A stretch of 54,737 nucleotides of DNA from an uncultured Clostridia bacterium (GCA_944412495.1 CALYBL010000031.1:1-54737); one strand, 5' to 3'; positions 41,903 to 50,585 are shown, numbered from the stretch's first letter. Program-made: numbers and translations. Notes: generated by a model from the letters alone, not told the origin.

Positions 41903-44695
41903 TTATTTTATCTCCAGCACGAGATACTGATTGGGCTCAATAACGCCCTCTATGACCAAATCATCACCATCGCGGCCCATGCCCGAAAGCTTGCCCGCGC
42001 CCTCTATAAGCTCCGCCGATTCTGCCTCAAAGCTTGCCTTGAAGTTGGCCGCCTCGTCGTCGCAGTTAATCAAGAACATAACCGTGCGGCTGCCGTCCCA
42101 CAGACGCCATGTGCCGGTCAGCACCTGCTTTGCCTCAAACAGGCGGGAATCAAAATACGTCGGAGTGGTGAGCTTTATGGGCCTATCAGATGTGACCTCC
42201 GCAGGACGCAGTGCCTCGCCCTTATAGAAGAAGGGTGAATACTTATAGCGCAGGTTGGCCATCGTCTTGAGGAAGCTGAACTCCTCCTCGCGATAGAGAA
42301 TGTCGGTGTTCATCCAGCCGAGCTGTCCGCCGAACACAAGCTGCTCCGCCGTCTCGTACTTGAGGAAGACAGCGTCACCCTTCTTGAGTCCGTTGGTCGT
42401 GCGGCCGAACATTATTACATAGCCGGCGTATATTACCGAGAAAGCCGGCACAAGATTGTCAAAGGTCCATATCCAGCTTAAGAAGCCGTCCATAGCCTTA
42501 GCATAGACCTCGGAGTTGTCCTCGGTAGTAAGTATGCCGTTGTCGCCGCGGACCTGGCGGTTTCTGCGCATCATGAGATTATACTGCTCGGCCCACCAGC
42601 TTCCGCCGCCCGGCAGATGATTATGCGCTGGGTCCTCGCACAGATACGGGGCCGCGGCCGCTATCTGGTCCATGTAAACGCCGTCCACGCCGACGTCGTT
42701 GAAAAGCTCACGCAGCATGCCGGCAAGCTGCTCCTTCCAGACGCCGCTGCTCGGACACATTATCGCCAGCTCACACAGCTCGCCGTTCGGCTCGTGAGAC
42801 TCGTACTTCTCTATAAACAGCCTGCCCGATGCGTCCTTTGTCGCCCACTGCTTGGCGCGCTTAGTAAACGTCCAGTCCTCGCCTTCCTTGTCATGAGTAT
42901 CCCACAGGCGGGCGTTTGTATAAGGCATTACGCGGATGTTGTTGTCCTTGAGCTTCTGTATGTTCTCATAGAATTCCTTTTTCGCCGGCAGATAGTACGG
43001 GTAGTCGTTGTTGAATGGAATCCAGTGCCAGTTGTATACGTGGTAGCCTACCGGCGTGCCTATCTCCTTTTGGAATTTTATCGGATCCATATACCACTTG
43101 TCGGCCGGCTCGTCGTCGCGCTTGTTGATGCTCGTCGGCACCGGGTCGGCAAGAGGGTTGGTGTTGGGCAGCCAGTCCATAATCCAGACCGGCAGCTCCT
43201 TGGCCCACAGCGGGGTGTCCTCTCTGCCCTCCGGTCCCACGGCCGGGAGCCATGTCGCCTTGGTATGTATGAAGTCTTTATAAATAAGCGTCGCGTCGTA
43301 CCAGTCGCCGCTGAACATCTGCCAGACCAGCTTGCCGGGCAGCGCAAAGGCGTTGCCGCCCTTGCCGTAGCCGGGGGCGTGCAGGCGCGCAAAGAATATG
43401 CCCGTCTTCTCTATCGGATCGGTCTCCGCGTTCATTGTGCGGAAGGCGCCGTACGGGTCGCATACGCCGCAGTAGAAGCCGTTCATGCCCTTGCCCTTGG
43501 GAACATAGGCGGCAAAATAGCTCATGGTAAAGCTCCAGCCGCGGGGATATATGCCGTCGCGGTAGAAGTGGATGTCTGTGGTATTCTCCGCCACGTAGCC
43601 GCAGTGCTCCGGCATGAAGCAGTACGCCTTATCCGCCGCCCACGGCGCCGGCATGTATGATGCCGACAGCACGCTGAGCTGCTGCTCGCCGTTTAAGACA
43701 TATGTCTCCCACTCTACGCGCTCGTTAGCGCACAGCTCGTACACCACCTCAAGCGAAAGCTCCCTGTACTCGCCGTAGCCGCTGAGCATTATGCGGCCGC
43801 CGCCGTTTTCATTCCAGAATTTTACGTCCGTCCAGCCGCTGCGCGTGTCGGCGGTGAACTCCTTCCCGGTATTGAGGTCGCGCAGCATTACCTGCGTGAG
43901 AGGCAGTGCAAATGCCTTTTCCTCGCCTATATTCTTCATGCTTGTAAGCGCGGCGCCGTCAGCCGACGTGGTTATCGTAAAGGACATGTGCCCGTGCGTA
44001 ATCTTATGCTGCTCGCCGTCAAACACCTTTGCCGCCGGACGGCATATTGCCATAACCTCGTCGTAAAAGGCGCTGGCTGCACCCTGCAGCGCCTTCATCT
44101 CAGACGTGCTCTCGCAGTAGCCGATAACGGCGGTGCGAAGCTGGCGGTAGCCGGCAAGCCCGTCTATAATAGACCACATGTCGGGGCAGGCGGTGCTGTT
44201 TTTGGGGTCGAACTGCGGCTCGCCGCTTTTGAGCATCCCTATGACGCCGTTTTCCGTCTCGACAAACATGTCCTCCCTAAAGGACATTGCAACATTCATC
44301 TTTTCGGCAGGAATAGACCAGCTCGGATTTAAGGTATGTATGCTTTTGACGCCGTCTACCTTGCATTTGAGCCATTCCAGCTCAAGCTCCACTGGCCCGC
44401 TGTCATCGGAGAGCATCTCTGTAGTGACCATGACCGCGGGACAGCCGGGCTTTGTGTATATCGTATAGGCGCCCGTCGTTTCGTGCCCATCCTTGTCAAA
44501 GCGGGCGCTGAATTTTACGCCGCTTATGCCCTTTGCCTCAAAGGTCTCCCATCCGGTCACGCTTTTGAATATCGGCGTTTTGTCAAGCTTGTCTTCAGCG
44601 CAAAGGCCTATTTTGCCGTTGGGGCCGAGAGCCAGTGTTAAAACGCCCGACTGTTCGTCAAGCTTAACCTGTACTTCGTTGGTTTTAAATTCCAT
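41903..44695 (-). CDS. DUF6259-like glycosidase-fold protein
   Basis: Protein of 930 residues, no signal peptide, so apparently cytoplasmic. N-terminal ~350 residues look like a beta-rich domain. The middle (~480-790) looks like a TIM barrel: GYHVYNWHWIPFNNDYP, RVMPYTNARLWDTHD, GVDGVYMDQIAAAAP and GILTTEDNSEVYAKAMDGFLSW, patterns I associate with DUF6259. Asp in VYMDQ and Glu in TTEDN would fit a retaining clan-D-like pair, but this is inferred. The C-terminus is a beta-sandwich. Directly ahead of murQ (14 bases), so it probably frees or trims amino-sugar-containing glycans for the salvage path. No biochemical role known to me. Confidence 0.75.
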   Translation of the reverse strand: MEFKTNEVQVKLDEQSGVLTLALGPNGKIGLCAEDKLDKTPIFKSVTGWETFEAKGISGVKFSARFDKDGHETTGAYTIYTKPGCPAVMVTTEMLSDDSGPVELELEWLKCKVDGVKSIHTLNPSWSIPAEKMNVAMSFREDMFVETENGVIGMLKSGEPQFDPKNSTACPDMWSIIDGLAGYRQLRTAVIGYCESTSEMKALQGAASAFYDEVMAICRPAAKVFDGEQHKITHGHMSFTITTSADGAALTSMKNIGEEKAFALPLTQVMLRDLNTGKEFTADTRSGWTDVKFWNENGGGRIMLSGYGEYRELSLEVVYELCANERVEWETYVLNGEQQLSVLSASYMPAPWAADKAYCFMPEHCGYVAENTTDIHFYRDGIYPRGWSFTMSYFAAYVPKGKGMNGFYCGVCDPYGAFRTMNAETDPIEKTGIFFARLHAPGYGKGGNAFALPGKLVWQMFSGDWYDATLIYKDFIHTKATWLPAVGPEGREDTPLWAKELPVWIMDWLPNTNPLADPVPTSINKRDDEPADKWYMDPIKFQKEIGTPVGYHVYNWHWIPFNNDYPYYLPAKKEFYENIQKLKDNNIRVMPYTNARLWDTHDKEGEDWTFTKRAKQWATKDASGRLFIEKYESHEPNGELCELAIMCPSSGVWKEQLAGMLRELFNDVGVDGVYMDQIAAAAPYLCEDPAHNHLPGGGSWWAEQYNLMMRRNRQVRGDNGILTTEDNSEVYAKAMDGFLSWIWTFDNLVPAFSVIYAGYVIMFGRTTNGLKKGDAVFLKYETAEQLVFGGQLGWMNTDILYREEEFSFLKTMANLRYKYSPFFYKGEALRPAEVTSDRPIKLTTPTYFDSRLFEAKQVLTGTWRLWDGSRTVMFLINCDDEAANFKASFEAESAELIEGAGKLSGMGRDGDDLVIEGVIEPNQYLVLEIK

Positions 44696-44890
44696 TTTAA
44701 TATGCTCCTTCCATAAGCTTATATTTAAACTAAGTCTTTTTAATATTTTTATCGGCCTATCGGCCTATAGCAAAGCTATCCGCCATACATCCTCCGCAAA
44801 GCAGCACTGCTATTCATGCATCACGAGGAATCGCCTGCCGCGCCCCACACATGAATATCGCTGCGCTCCTCGGCGCAACCTTCAATGGTA
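44696..44890. other. 195-base gap within the amino-sugar operon
   Basis: Contains a tandem 9-base repeat (GGCCTATC twice, about 44754-44770) and a GC-richer stretch with ATTCATG...CATGAAT ends. No clear promoter or terminator, so read-through from the SIS gene is possible but not certain. Confidence 0.3.
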
Positions 44891-45622
44891 TCACAGATTC
44901 TTTATCCGCGGACGGTATCTGTCTATCAGCGCCCTGTTGCGCTCACGCCCGCCGTCGACATTCCCGCTCATATATAACGGCGGAGTTATCGAGCGGCCGA
45001 GCAGCTGCTCCTCCGCACATATCATGACCGACTGTGCTATCATGCAGCTCGATATCGTCGACACAGGCCCGGCTTTGGGAAGGCCATCGCCCAAATCTAC
45101 CACGGCGTCGCCGTGGCAAACGCAGTTGTCTATAACAATATCCGCGCATTCATAAAGATGTCTGCCGCTGTCGTTATGCGGCTCGTCTCCGGCATAGCAG
45201 GACGAGGTTATCGCTATGACCTTAACGCCGTTTTTGCGCGCATACTGAGCCATCTCCACCGGTACGGCGTTTATGCCGGAGGTCGATACCACAATCAGAA
45301 TATCATCAGCGGTTATGCCGTATCTATCAAATATGGGCTGTGCAATGCCGGATATTCTCTCCATACAGCTGCTTTTTTCGGCGCCGTCGTGCAGCATCAG
45401 GTCACAGTCCAGCACGGCGCAGACCGGCGCAAGACCGCCCGCTCTGTAAAACAAGTCCTCGCCGACAATATGCGAGTGGCCGCAGCCGAAAACGTATACG
45501 ATGCCGTCGCGCTCAATACAGTCAGCAACTGCCTCTCCCGCGGATTCTATTTTGCCGCTCTGGCTTTTCATGACCTTATCCAGCACATTTAATACACTGC
45601 TGTAATACTCATTATAAAGCAC
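44891..45622 (-). CDS. SIS-domain sugar phosphate isomerase-like protein (UPF0309)
   Basis: Protein of 243 residues, the usual length of the UPF0309/'sugar isomerase domain' family. SIS motifs: VYVFGCGHSHIVGEDLFYRAGG and VVSTSGINAVPVEMA, plus GDAVVDLG. It should bind a phosphosugar in the cytoplasm; whether it isomerises, deaminates or only senses is unknown. The start is GTG at 45622 with AAGGAGGT six bases before; an upstream in-frame ATG extension has no ribosome site. First gene of the murQ operon with its own promoter and a palindromic operator. Confidence 0.88.
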   Translation of the reverse strand: MLYNEYYSSVLNVLDKVMKSQSGKIESAGEAVADCIERDGIVYVFGCGHSHIVGEDLFYRAGGLAPVCAVLDCDLMLHDGAEKSSCMERISGIAQPIFDRYGITADDILIVVSTSGINAVPVEMAQYARKNGVKVIAITSSCYAGDEPHNDSGRHLYECADIVIDNCVCHGDAVVDLGDGLPKAGPVSTISSCMIAQSVMICAEEQLLGRSITPPLYMSGNVDGGRERNRALIDRYRPRIKNL

Positions 45623-45728
45623 GGCGTTACCTCCTTGCAGGCAAAAATCATCAAAGCTCAAGCACAAGCTTATAGCCGTAATACCTCATTTACTCAGCCG
45701 CTCGGACATCTTTTCACAAATTCAGTTT

Positions 45729-45757
45729 ATCTTAACACAGCATGCAGAAAACTTCAA
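45729..45757 (-). promoter_or_regulatory. Promoter of the amino-sugar salvage operon
   Basis: Minus strand -35 TTGAAG (45752-45757), 17-base spacer ending TGT, -10 TAAGAT (45729-45734). Leader of about 100 bases. Confidence 0.65.
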
Positions 45758-45768
45758 TATCATTGAAG
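45752..45768. promoter_or_regulatory. 17-base palindromic operator over the -35
   Basis: CTTCAAT-ATC-ATTGAAG, a perfect 7-bp inverted repeat that covers the -35 box. Position suggests a repressor site, e.g. for an RpiR/MurR- or GntR-type regulator not encoded here. Confidence 0.6.
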
Positions 45769-45923
45769 CAATTTAATGTATATTTTTATATCCCCGTGCC
45801 GAAAAATCTAATTGAGCAGAATATCAAGCAAAACAGCATAGGTATATGTACGCCGGAAAGCTATTAATATAAAATAAAGGGTCTGCATAATAATTAAATT
45901 TCGCCCATAAATAAAATAAATAT

Positions 45924-45962
45924 TAAAAATCGGGCATAAGACGCAAGGTCTCATGCCCGATT
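45924..45962 (-). terminator. Terminator of the XRE regulator gene
   Basis: Arms 45928-45937 and 45953-45962 (10 bp perfect) with an inner AGAC/GTCT stem; minus-strand T-run follows. Confidence 0.75.
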
Positions 45963-45998
45963 CTGATTTCACAATTCCAAGCCGCACAAATGAAACGC

Positions 45999-46328
45999 TC
46001 ATTTCTGCATTGCTTTTATGTTAAAGCGCACTAACAGCTTGCCCTCCTCAATGAGCAGCTGCCTTTTGTCCGGCGGCAGCGAGCGGTATATTCTGAGCAG
46101 CTCGTCCTCACCGTGCTCTTTTGTAATGCCCGACTGATAGTCCAAAAGATAGTCTGTTGTTACGTTAAAATAGTCGGCAAACAGCTTGAGCGTATCAAAG
46201 TCCGGCTGGCGTATGCCGCGAATATAATTTCCAATCGTGGTCGCGCCCATATTCAAATCAGTAGCTAATTGCCGCTGGGTAATGTCATTATCCTCCAGCA
46301 ATCTGCGCAGTACTTCGCCGAATTCCAT
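45999..46328 (-). CDS. XRE-family helix-turn-helix repressor
   Basis: Protein of 109 residues. Residues ~5-60 form a Cro/CI-type helix-turn-helix (LRRLLEDNDITQRQLATDLNMGATTIGNYIRGIRQPDFDTLKLFADYFNVTTDYLL pattern). The remainder is helical and basic and could serve dimerisation. ATG 46328 follows GAGGTGG by 5 bases; a GTG three codons earlier lies inside that site. Promoters on both strands overlap just upstream, with inverted repeats, so it probably represses itself and the plus-strand gene at 46642. Not clearly part of a phage or toxin module. Confidence 0.88.
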   Translation of the reverse strand: MEFGEVLRRLLEDNDITQRQLATDLNMGATTIGNYIRGIRQPDFDTLKLFADYFNVTTDYLLDYQSGITKEHGEDELLRIYRSLPPDKRQLLIEEGKLLVRFNIKAMQK

Positions 46329-46376
46329 ACTCTCCACCTCTTTTTATTATTGTAATTTATGAGGTGGATATTCGTC

Positions 46377-46404
46377 TTAATAAATCCACATATTGTGTTG
46401 ACAA
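46377..46404 (-). promoter_or_regulatory. Promoter of the XRE gene
   Basis: Minus strand -35 TTGTCA (46399-46404), 16-base spacer, -10 TATTAA (46377-46382). Its -35 overlaps that of the plus-strand promoter. Confidence 0.5.
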
Positions 46405-46427
46405 TTCACAACATGTGATATTATAAT
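46398..46427 (+). promoter_or_regulatory. Plus-strand promoter overlapping the XRE promoter
   Basis: -35 TTGACA (46398-46403), 18-base spacer, -10 TATAAT (46422-46427). TTGTG...CACAA and CACAACATGTG inverted repeats lie within it and are candidate repressor sites. Confidence 0.65.
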
Positions 46428-46571
46428 TAATCTGCATTGAATGTCATAATACGTCGATATTTTATATTGACGATTATATTAAGGCAATTAAAAAGGCATT
46501 TATTAAAATAACGCTATCCTGCTATATTGTCCTAAAAATTTGCTTTTGGCAAAATTTACATCGCGTCTCGT

Positions 46572-46622
46572 CCGGCCGCAGGGCGGGGATACCGTGATTT
46601 TTAATTGCTTGTCTGTGGCCGG
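46572..46622 (+). ncRNA. Structured 5' leader hairpin before the 46642 gene
   Basis: CCGGCCGCAG (46572-46581) can pair with CTGTGGCCGG (46613-46622) with one G-U. The 3' arm ends in the GG that begins the GGAAAGG purine tract, so folding could hide the ribosome site. No known riboswitch class recognised. Confidence 0.3.
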
Positions 46623-46641
46623 AAAGGCTGTGTGAATTAAA

Positions 46642-47064
46642 ATGAGAAATTTTCTTAGGCTTGTTTTTCTGATTTTTCTTACAGTGCTTCTTATATATTA
46701 TCTTAACGGCAGGGCGGTGAGTATAGTCCGCACGGGAAGGCTTAGTGAATATCCTGAAACAACCGTTGCAAGAGCCTTTGACAAAGCACTTGGAAGCAGA
46801 TATGCCGACTATAAATGCATATGGTCCGAATCGGCCCGCCGGGATGAATATACAGATAATACCGAAAGCGGATGCAAGCATTATGACATGGTGGTAAAAA
46901 CGGCGCTGCGGTTTGCGGGAAAGGAAATAACAATCACATGGTTAGTGGACACTGCACAGAAGTCCTTCAAGCTGTCATATATCAGTGACGGCCAGCACTG
47001 CTATCCGCCTGAAAGCATTCAGGTGCGCTGCTTTTTTGACCAAGTTTTTGCCGCATCGGAATAA
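46642..47064 (+). CDS. Small single-pass membrane protein of unknown function
   Basis: Protein of 140 residues. Membrane segment ~6-20 (LVFLIFLTVLLIYYL) then a ~118-residue outer domain with three cysteines (KCIW, SGCKHY, RCFF, plus QHCYPP) and mixed alpha/beta character. No family recognised. The nearest purine tract (GGAAAGG) is 14 bases from the ATG, farther than normal, and is partly sequestered by a leader hairpin, so translation may be weak or regulated. The plus-strand promoter at 46398 probably drives it, under the XRE repressor. No clear terminator directly after. Confidence 0.6.
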   Translation: MRNFLRLVFLIFLTVLLIYYLNGRAVSIVRTGRLSEYPETTVARAFDKALGSRYADYKCIWSESARRDEYTDNTESGCKHYDMVVKTALRFAGKEITITWLVDTAQKSFKLSYISDGQHCYPPESIQVRCFFDQVFAASE

Positions 47065-47215
47065 TACTCCTTGCTTAGGTCAAAACCTCCTGCAAGCTTC
47101 AATTAACAGCGGATTGCTATAATGGCAGGGATATCTCGAAAAGCTCAAGTCGTACACCTATTTTTTGCATATCAAGGCACACGGCCGGGCAAGAAATGAG
47201 TTTTGGGCATGAATA

Positions 47216-47252
47216 GAAAAAAGCTCCCGCTGTTCATAGAACTGCGGGAGCC
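47216..47252 (-). terminator. Terminator of the purine permease gene
   Basis: GCTCCCGC (47223-47230) pairs with GCGGGAGC (47244-47251); T-run on the minus strand. Confidence 0.8.
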
Positions 47253-47268
47253 ATTATTTCGATTAATT

Positions 47269-48624
47269 TTAGATAATAGCCAAAAGCACGAAGTTTAGAA
47301 TAAACAGTCCCGTTACAACCCATAAAATGGGATGAATCTCCTTTATCTTGCCCTTGCATATCTTGGTTATGCAGTAGAAGATAAAGCCTGCCGCAATACC
47401 GTAAGATATACTGTAGCACAGTGCCATGAACACGCCCGCGAAGAAAGCAGGCACAGCCTCGTCGAAGTCGTCCCACTTTATCTCCTTAAACGATGACATC
47501 ATCATGACACCGACAACCACCAGCGCCGGGGCAGTGGCAGCAAACGGAATCGCGCTGACAAATGTCGCCAAAAATGCACTGACCGCAAAGCACAGAGCAA
47601 CTATAACGCTGGTAAGTCCTGTGCGTCCGCCGGCACCAATGCCGGCAGCGCTTTCAACATAGGTGGTGGTGTTGGAGGTTCCGAAAATAGCGCCTATTGA
47701 AGTAGCCGTTGCGTCGGCGAACAGGGCCTTATCCATCTTGGACTTAAAGCCGCGGCTGGTTTCCATAGTCTTTTCGTCTTCCTCGCTGAATATGCCGCTG
47801 CGACGGCCTGTGCCTATAAATGTTCCTATGGTGTCAAATGTATCGGAAATACTGAAAGCAAAAATAGTTACCAAAACAAGCGGTATTTTAGCCACATCCG
47901 TAAACAGCGAAACCAGTCCGTCACGGGTAAAGATAGCGCCGAAGGTCGTCGGAAGCTGCTGACAGGCATCAATAAAGCTTATTGTTTCCGAGGTTGTCGT
48001 AACCTGCATGGGAATTCCTATAAGCGTGGTCACAATAATGCCTATAAGTATAGCTCCCTTTACCTTGCAGACGAGCAATACAACAGTAAGCACCAAGCCG
48101 ATAAGGAAAAGCCAGAACGGCGCCTGATTCAGAGTGGATAAGGCCGGAACACCTGAACTAAAGTTTATGATACCGACATTTAACAGTCCAAGATAAGCCA
48201 CAAAAATACCGATGCCGCCGCCTATCGCATTTTGAAGGCTGCGCGGAATAGCCTTTATAATATATTTGCGGAGCTTGGTCACAGTAATGACGATATTGAT
48301 TATTCCGCAGATAAATACCATTGACAGCGCCTGCTGCCATGTAAAGCCGAGGGCAAAGCAGACCGTATAGACAAAGAACGTATTAAGTCCCATGCCCGGA
48401 GCCTGTGCATATGGGACATTTGCTACAAGTCCCATAATAAGCGTGCCGATGATAGAAGCAATAATGGTGGCAAGGAATACTGCGCCCCATTCCATTCCGG
48501 CTTCGCTGAGTATCGACGGGTTTACGATTATGATATATGCCATCGCAAAGAATGTCGTAAGTCCGGCAATCACTTCCCGCCCAACCGTAGTACCGTTTTG
48601 CTTGAGTTTAAACAACCTGTCCAT
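47269..48624 (-). CDS. NCS2/AzgA-family purine base permease
   Basis: Protein of 451 residues with 12-14 hydrophobic segments. The N-terminal REVIAGLTTFFAMAYIIIVNP, QAPGMGLNTFF, NAIGGGIGIFVAYLGL, and FGTSNTTTYVESAAGIGAGGRTGL motifs are those of the AzgA branch (PbuG/PbuO), which imports hypoxanthine, guanine or adenine with protons. It links to the purC-purF genes nearby as purine salvage versus synthesis. I looked for a purine riboswitch in the minus-strand leader and did not find its conserved loops. Ribosome site AAGGAAGG. Monocistronic. Confidence 0.93.
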   Translation of the reverse strand: MDRLFKLKQNGTTVGREVIAGLTTFFAMAYIIIVNPSILSEAGMEWGAVFLATIIASIIGTLIMGLVANVPYAQAPGMGLNTFFVYTVCFALGFTWQQALSMVFICGIINIVITVTKLRKYIIKAIPRSLQNAIGGGIGIFVAYLGLLNVGIINFSSGVPALSTLNQAPFWLFLIGLVLTVVLLVCKVKGAILIGIIVTTLIGIPMQVTTTSETISFIDACQQLPTTFGAIFTRDGLVSLFTDVAKIPLVLVTIFAFSISDTFDTIGTFIGTGRRSGIFSEEDEKTMETSRGFKSKMDKALFADATATSIGAIFGTSNTTTYVESAAGIGAGGRTGLTSVIVALCFAVSAFLATFVSAIPFAATAPALVVVGVMMMSSFKEIKWDDFDEAVPAFFAGVFMALCYSISYGIAAGFIFYCITKICKGKIKEIHPILWVVTGLFILNFVLLAII

Positions 48625-49143
48625 GACTCTTACCTTCCTTTTTTTATTTATCGCCAGTGTGATCTCCCTCTGCCTTAGTCAAAAAGTGTGACTGTTTCGC
48701 CGCATAAAACCGAGCTAAGTAAATGGCATATCAAGCAACCTCTTTCCGGATTTAATAAATCACAGTGCCGCGCATACCCAAAGGGAGACACAAAAAAGCC
48801 GATAAAAGCGTGTGCGACATACCGCACAAAAGCAGCATAGCCAATGCTTGTATCTGCAGCGCCGGCAGCAGTAATATTGTGCCGCACACTGCCGCCGTGC
48901 ATCTATTTGATTCATATTAAAAAATTAAAATAATGAATATTCTGATTTATATTTGCGGCTAAAGCCGCTGCCACATCAGCATACAGCAAACAGGCAGGGT
49001 ATCAAATATATCCCATAGGCCCGCTTAAGCTGCAGCCTAAAAGTCAAAAATAATTGCTCCGTCATCAGCCGTCTATAGGCTTTAAATATACATATAAATA
49101 TTAAAAAATCACGCTTTAAGACTTATATTAATATAATAATCAG

Positions 49144-49177
49144 AAAAGCCGGCCACTTTGGTTTAAAGCGACCGGCC
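49144..49177 (-). terminator. Terminator downstream of the tRNA gene
   Basis: A 12-bp imperfect stem (49148-49159 with 49165-49176), loop GGTTT; minus-strand TTTT follows. Confidence 0.7.
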
Positions 49178-49230
49178 CTTTTTAAGGTGTGACACTTTTG
49201 ATACTGCCTCCGGCGCGGACATAACGCAAA

Positions 49231-49253
49231 TGCACCCCACAAAGTGAGGTGCA
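49231..49253. repeat. Inverted repeat just past the tRNA 3' end
   Basis: TGCACCCCAC-AAA-GTGAGGTGCA, a 10-bp stem with one C-A mismatch, 25 bases beyond the CCA end. May act in 3' processing or as a first weak terminator. Confidence 0.4.
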
Positions 49254-49277
49254 CGTCTTGTCTGCGGCGACTTGCCG

Positions 49278-49354
<77 letters not shown>

Positions 49355-49409
49355 ATATGTCTATAAATGCTGGCAGTCAATAATCAACCTCACATTTATT
49401 GTTATTTGT

Positions 49410-49438
49410 ATTATACTATACTGCTTACATAAATTCAA
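49410..49438 (-). promoter_or_regulatory. Sigma-A promoter of the tRNA gene
   Basis: Minus strand -35 TTGAAT (49433-49438), 17-base spacer, -10 TATAAT (49410-49415). Confidence 0.8.
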
Positions 49439-49529
49439 TATATATTTTATACAAATAATGATTTTTAAATTTCTAAAGATTGACAATGCCCATTTTTACG
49501 CATATTTTGGACTTAGAATAATAATACCA

Positions 49530-49563
49530 ATATTATTATTTCTTTTCTCTGAAATAATATTAC
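49530..49563. repeat. AT-rich inverted repeat
   Basis: ATTATTATTTC...GAAATAATATTA with an 8-base loop, between the divergent tRNA promoter and the 49642 gene. Function unclear. Confidence 0.35.
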
Positions 49564-49641
49564 TGTAACGATTGATTCATTTAATCGTTGCCGTTTAATT
49601 TTCTATAACGCATATAAAACAAAAGCGAAGGAGTTGTAAGA

Positions 49642-50541
49642 ATGAAAAAATTAATAAGCGCACTGACGGCCGCGGCAGTTACTGCCGCCATGTCTGCGGC
49701 GGCAATAACAGCTTCTGCCGAAGTAAAGTACACCTTGCCTGTTAATGATATATCGTATTGGTATTCGTCAGGCACAGCAGGCTGGGGTACTGAGCTTGCA
49801 GAGTCGGATTATATGACCGGCGAGGCTTCATCAGAGGGCATGAGGATATGGCCGACGGGCAATCATCCGTACGGTTATCCTAACGCCCGTGTGGAGGATA
49901 CTACAGGTACAACGGGTATCGTAACCTTTACCGAGGACGACTATGTAAACTTCAATATCACCTATGAAGGCACCTCTACTCAGGAGGCCGATGGTTTCCA
50001 GGACGGCTGGCAGATGAAGCTTAACTTTGGTTCTGCTGCGATAGCCGGCGTACAGAATGCAATAGCAGGGGCAGTAGGTGTTGAGGTAAGCAATAACCGT
50101 CTCCCGGCCGGCAACTATCAGGCGTCTATTGCCATAACCGACCTGCTTACAAATGCCACACAGGATAACGGAGACCTGTATGACAACGATCAGCTGTACA
50201 ATGCTATTCTTGGCGCGGACGGACAGCCTAATCTTATATCGCTTCAGTTCATTATATACGGTGAAGAAACAAGCGATGTTCTTACTATAAGGAGCTGGAC
50301 TGTAAGCGATTCTCCGGAATACAGCGAGAACACCTATACAGAGCTTGGTGCCCAGACAGATAACAGCAGTTCGTCAGCCGGACAAAGCAGTGCGGCCAGC
50401 AGCAGTATGGCGGTAAGCAGCCGAACATCTTCTATGACCAGTCAGGTAGATACCGGTGAAGCAATTCTTCCTATCGTTGGTATAATTGCTCTTGCAGTTG
50501 TCGCGACATCCGCTACTATTGTGACAATAAAGAGGAGATAG
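49642..50541 (+). CDS. Surface protein with QVDTGE C-terminal anchor (paralogue 1)
   Basis: Protein of 299 residues. Signal peptide (~1-27, ending ASA), a ~205-residue beta-rich domain (YTLPVNDISYWY, RVEDTTGTTG, DDYVNFNITYEG, DGWQMKLNFG), a Ser-rich stalk, then SQVDTGEAILPIVGI, a membrane segment and KRR. The end has the order of a sortase signal (motif, hydrophobic span, basic tail) but the motif is TGE rather than LPxTG. Clear paralogue of the protein at 50937, transcribed toward it. Domain resembles a carbohydrate-binding beta-sandwich in style only; ligand unknown. Ribosome site GAAGGAG. Strong terminator follows. Confidence 0.85.
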   Translation: MKKLISALTAAAVTAAMSAAAITASAEVKYTLPVNDISYWYSSGTAGWGTELAESDYMTGEASSEGMRIWPTGNHPYGYPNARVEDTTGTTGIVTFTEDDYVNFNITYEGTSTQEADGFQDGWQMKLNFGSAAIAGVQNAIAGAVGVEVSNNRLPAGNYQASIAITDLLTNATQDNGDLYDNDQLYNAILGADGQPNLISLQFIIYGEETSDVLTIRSWTVSDSPEYSENTYTELGAQTDNSSSSAGQSSAASSSMAVSSRTSSMTSQVDTGEAILPIVGIIALAVVATSATIVTIKRR

Positions 50542-50546
50542 TATTA

Positions 50547-50585
50547 AAAAAGAGCGGACATTATCTGATGTCTGCTCTTTTTCCT
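50547..50585 (+). terminator. Terminator of the 49642 gene
   Basis: A 13-bp stem (50549-50561 with 50568-50580) followed by a T-rich run. Confidence 0.85.

Larger units (their letters stand above)
45623..45998. other. Control region of the amino-sugar operon and end of the XRE gene
   Basis: Holds the promoter and 17-base palindrome described separately (45729-45768), an AT-rich middle with no signal, and the XRE gene terminator (45924-45962). No gene seen. Confidence 0.6.
46329..46641. other. Divergent promoter region and structured leader
   Basis: 46377-46427 holds two face-to-face promoters. 46430-46560 is AT-rich with nothing I recognise. 46572-46622 can fold into a long stem ahead of the 46642 gene. 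Confidence 0.5.
48625..49277. other. Long intergenic region, purine permease leader to tRNA
   Basis: 650 bases without a convincing gene. Visible: a GCGGCT-AA-AGCCGC palindrome (48955-48968), the tRNA terminator (49144-49177) and a second hairpin (49231-49253). The permease promoter is not obvious. A 75-codon minus-strand frame at 48675-48902 has no ribosome site and is not believed. Confidence 0.5.

Noticed and set aside
42617-43660. 347-codon frame opposite the DUF6259-like gene
   Set aside because: Antisense shadow in GC-rich coding DNA; Arg/Val-rich and domain-free.
48675-48902. 75-codon minus-strand frame in the purine permease leader
   Set aside because: No ribosome site; likely untranslated leader.
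48625-48960. Purine riboswitch before the permease gene
   Set aside because: Expected by function, but I could not find the conserved loop sequences or the three-stem fold on the minus strand.
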